In this document: positions 6,362 through 6,745 of the stretch, in pieces
How the letters are laid out: each line of letters starts with the position of its first letter
Numbering within the stretch: position 1 is the first letter of the stretch
DNA from: Frankiaceae bacterium
Lineage (GTDB): Bacteria > Actinomycetota > Actinomycetes > JAVEEB01
Direction of reading: 5' to 3'
NCBI GenBank assembly: GCA_030840665.1
Contig: JAVEEB010000351.1
Span: 1 to 6,745 of the forward strand
DNA length: 6,745 nucleotides
Translations under genes and position numbers: made by a program
Notes under the pieces: generated by a model
The model's database searches: none
Seen by the model: the letters and a program-made list of their open reading frames with translations, nothing else
What the model was told of the DNA's origin: nothing

Positions 6362-6745
6362 TCAGCGCGCCAGCGCGGCCTGCGAGCCGGGCAGCAGCAT
6401 CTCGGCCTCGTCGGCCACCTTGCGCAACTGCTCGATCGTCTGGCGCAAGATCCGCGAGACCTGCATCTGGCTGACGCCGAAGATGGCGCCGATCTCGGCC
6501 TGCGTCAGGTCCTCCTCGAAGCGCAGCCGCACCATCTCGCGCGCCCGCGACGGAACCGTCTTGAGCAGATCATCCAATGCCGCGCGCTGCTCGGCGCGCT
6601 CGATGTCCGGGTCCTCGGAGCCGATCGTGTCGCCAAGCGTCATCGCGTCACTGGCGTCGCCCTGCGGCGTCTGCAGGGAAATCGCGGAGCGACCGCGCCG
6701 CGCCTGCAGCGCCTCGAGGACCTGCTCGTCATCGAGCCCGGCCGC
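6362..6745 (-). CDS. SigB/SigF/SigG-family sigma factor, C-terminal part (5' end outside window)
   Basis: The frame stays open to the right edge, giving 127 visible residues of a longer protein. The first 34 visible residues (AAGLDDEQVLEAL, then RSAISLQTPQG) look like region 3 of SigB/SigF-type factors. They run directly into TLGDTIGSEDPDIERAEQR and region 4, with helix-turn-helix LTQAEIGAIFGVSQMQVSRIL. The ATG at 6643 is therefore an internal methionine, not the start. The motifs LRFEEDLTQ and GVSQMQVSR are hallmarks of the general-stress/sporulation sigma group, which is normally controlled by anti-sigma and anti-anti-sigma partners. None is visible here. It ends 142 bases before the propeller gene, with no clear terminator between, so read-through into that gene is possible. 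The last 17 residues (ADEAEMLLPGSQAALAR) extend past region 4. Confidence 0.88.
   Translation of the reverse strand, partial: AAGLDDEQVLEALQARRGRSAISLQTPQGDASDAMTLGDTIGSEDPDIERAEQRAALDDLLKTVPSRAREMVRLRFEEDLTQAEIGAIFGVSQMQVSRILRQTIEQLRKVADEAEMLLPGSQAALAR

Overview
The window comes from a high-GC bacterium. The domain styles point to the actinobacterial class Thermoleophilia (Solirubrobacter, Conexibacter or Patulibacter-like): a SigB/SigF-type sigma factor, an ECF sigma factor fused to a zinc-finger tail, and large secreted proteins built from Ig-like and Asp-box modules. This assignment rests on remembered family resemblance, not on a search. All five genes are on the minus strand, so they read from right to left.

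Right edge (6362-6745): the C-terminal part of a SigB/SigF/SigG-type sigma factor whose 5' end lies outside the window. The following 142-base gap (6220-6361) holds an ECF-like promoter candidate with an A-tract upstream, a leader rich in inverted repeats, and a strong ribosome binding site. These serve a 747-residue secreted protein (3976-6219) made of about fourteen Asp-box/YCF48-like beta-propeller blades plus a C-terminal Ig-like domain. Its transcript probably ends at a nested GC-rich hairpin at 3932-3965.

Left half: a second unit begins at about 3746. Its first gene (2478-3746) encodes an ECF sigma factor carrying in the same chain an HxxxCxxC zinc-finger segment, an alanine/valine-rich possible membrane segment, and a disordered tail with repeated Glu-Phe pairs. 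Its stop codon overlaps the first possible start of a secreted, cysteine-containing multi-domain beta-sandwich protein (913-2481) in an ATGA arrangement. A class I SAM-dependent methyltransferase (94-867) follows 45 bases later, and a weak terminator-like hairpin lies just beyond it at 59-73.

The sigma factor, secreted protein and methyltransferase look like one operon. The most interesting reading is a self-contained regulator: a sigma factor whose own tail may be its inhibitor or envelope sensor, made together with an exported protein. That function is inferred. No mobile elements, CRISPR arrays, tRNA or rRNA genes were seen. The left half is visibly less GC-rich than the propeller gene.
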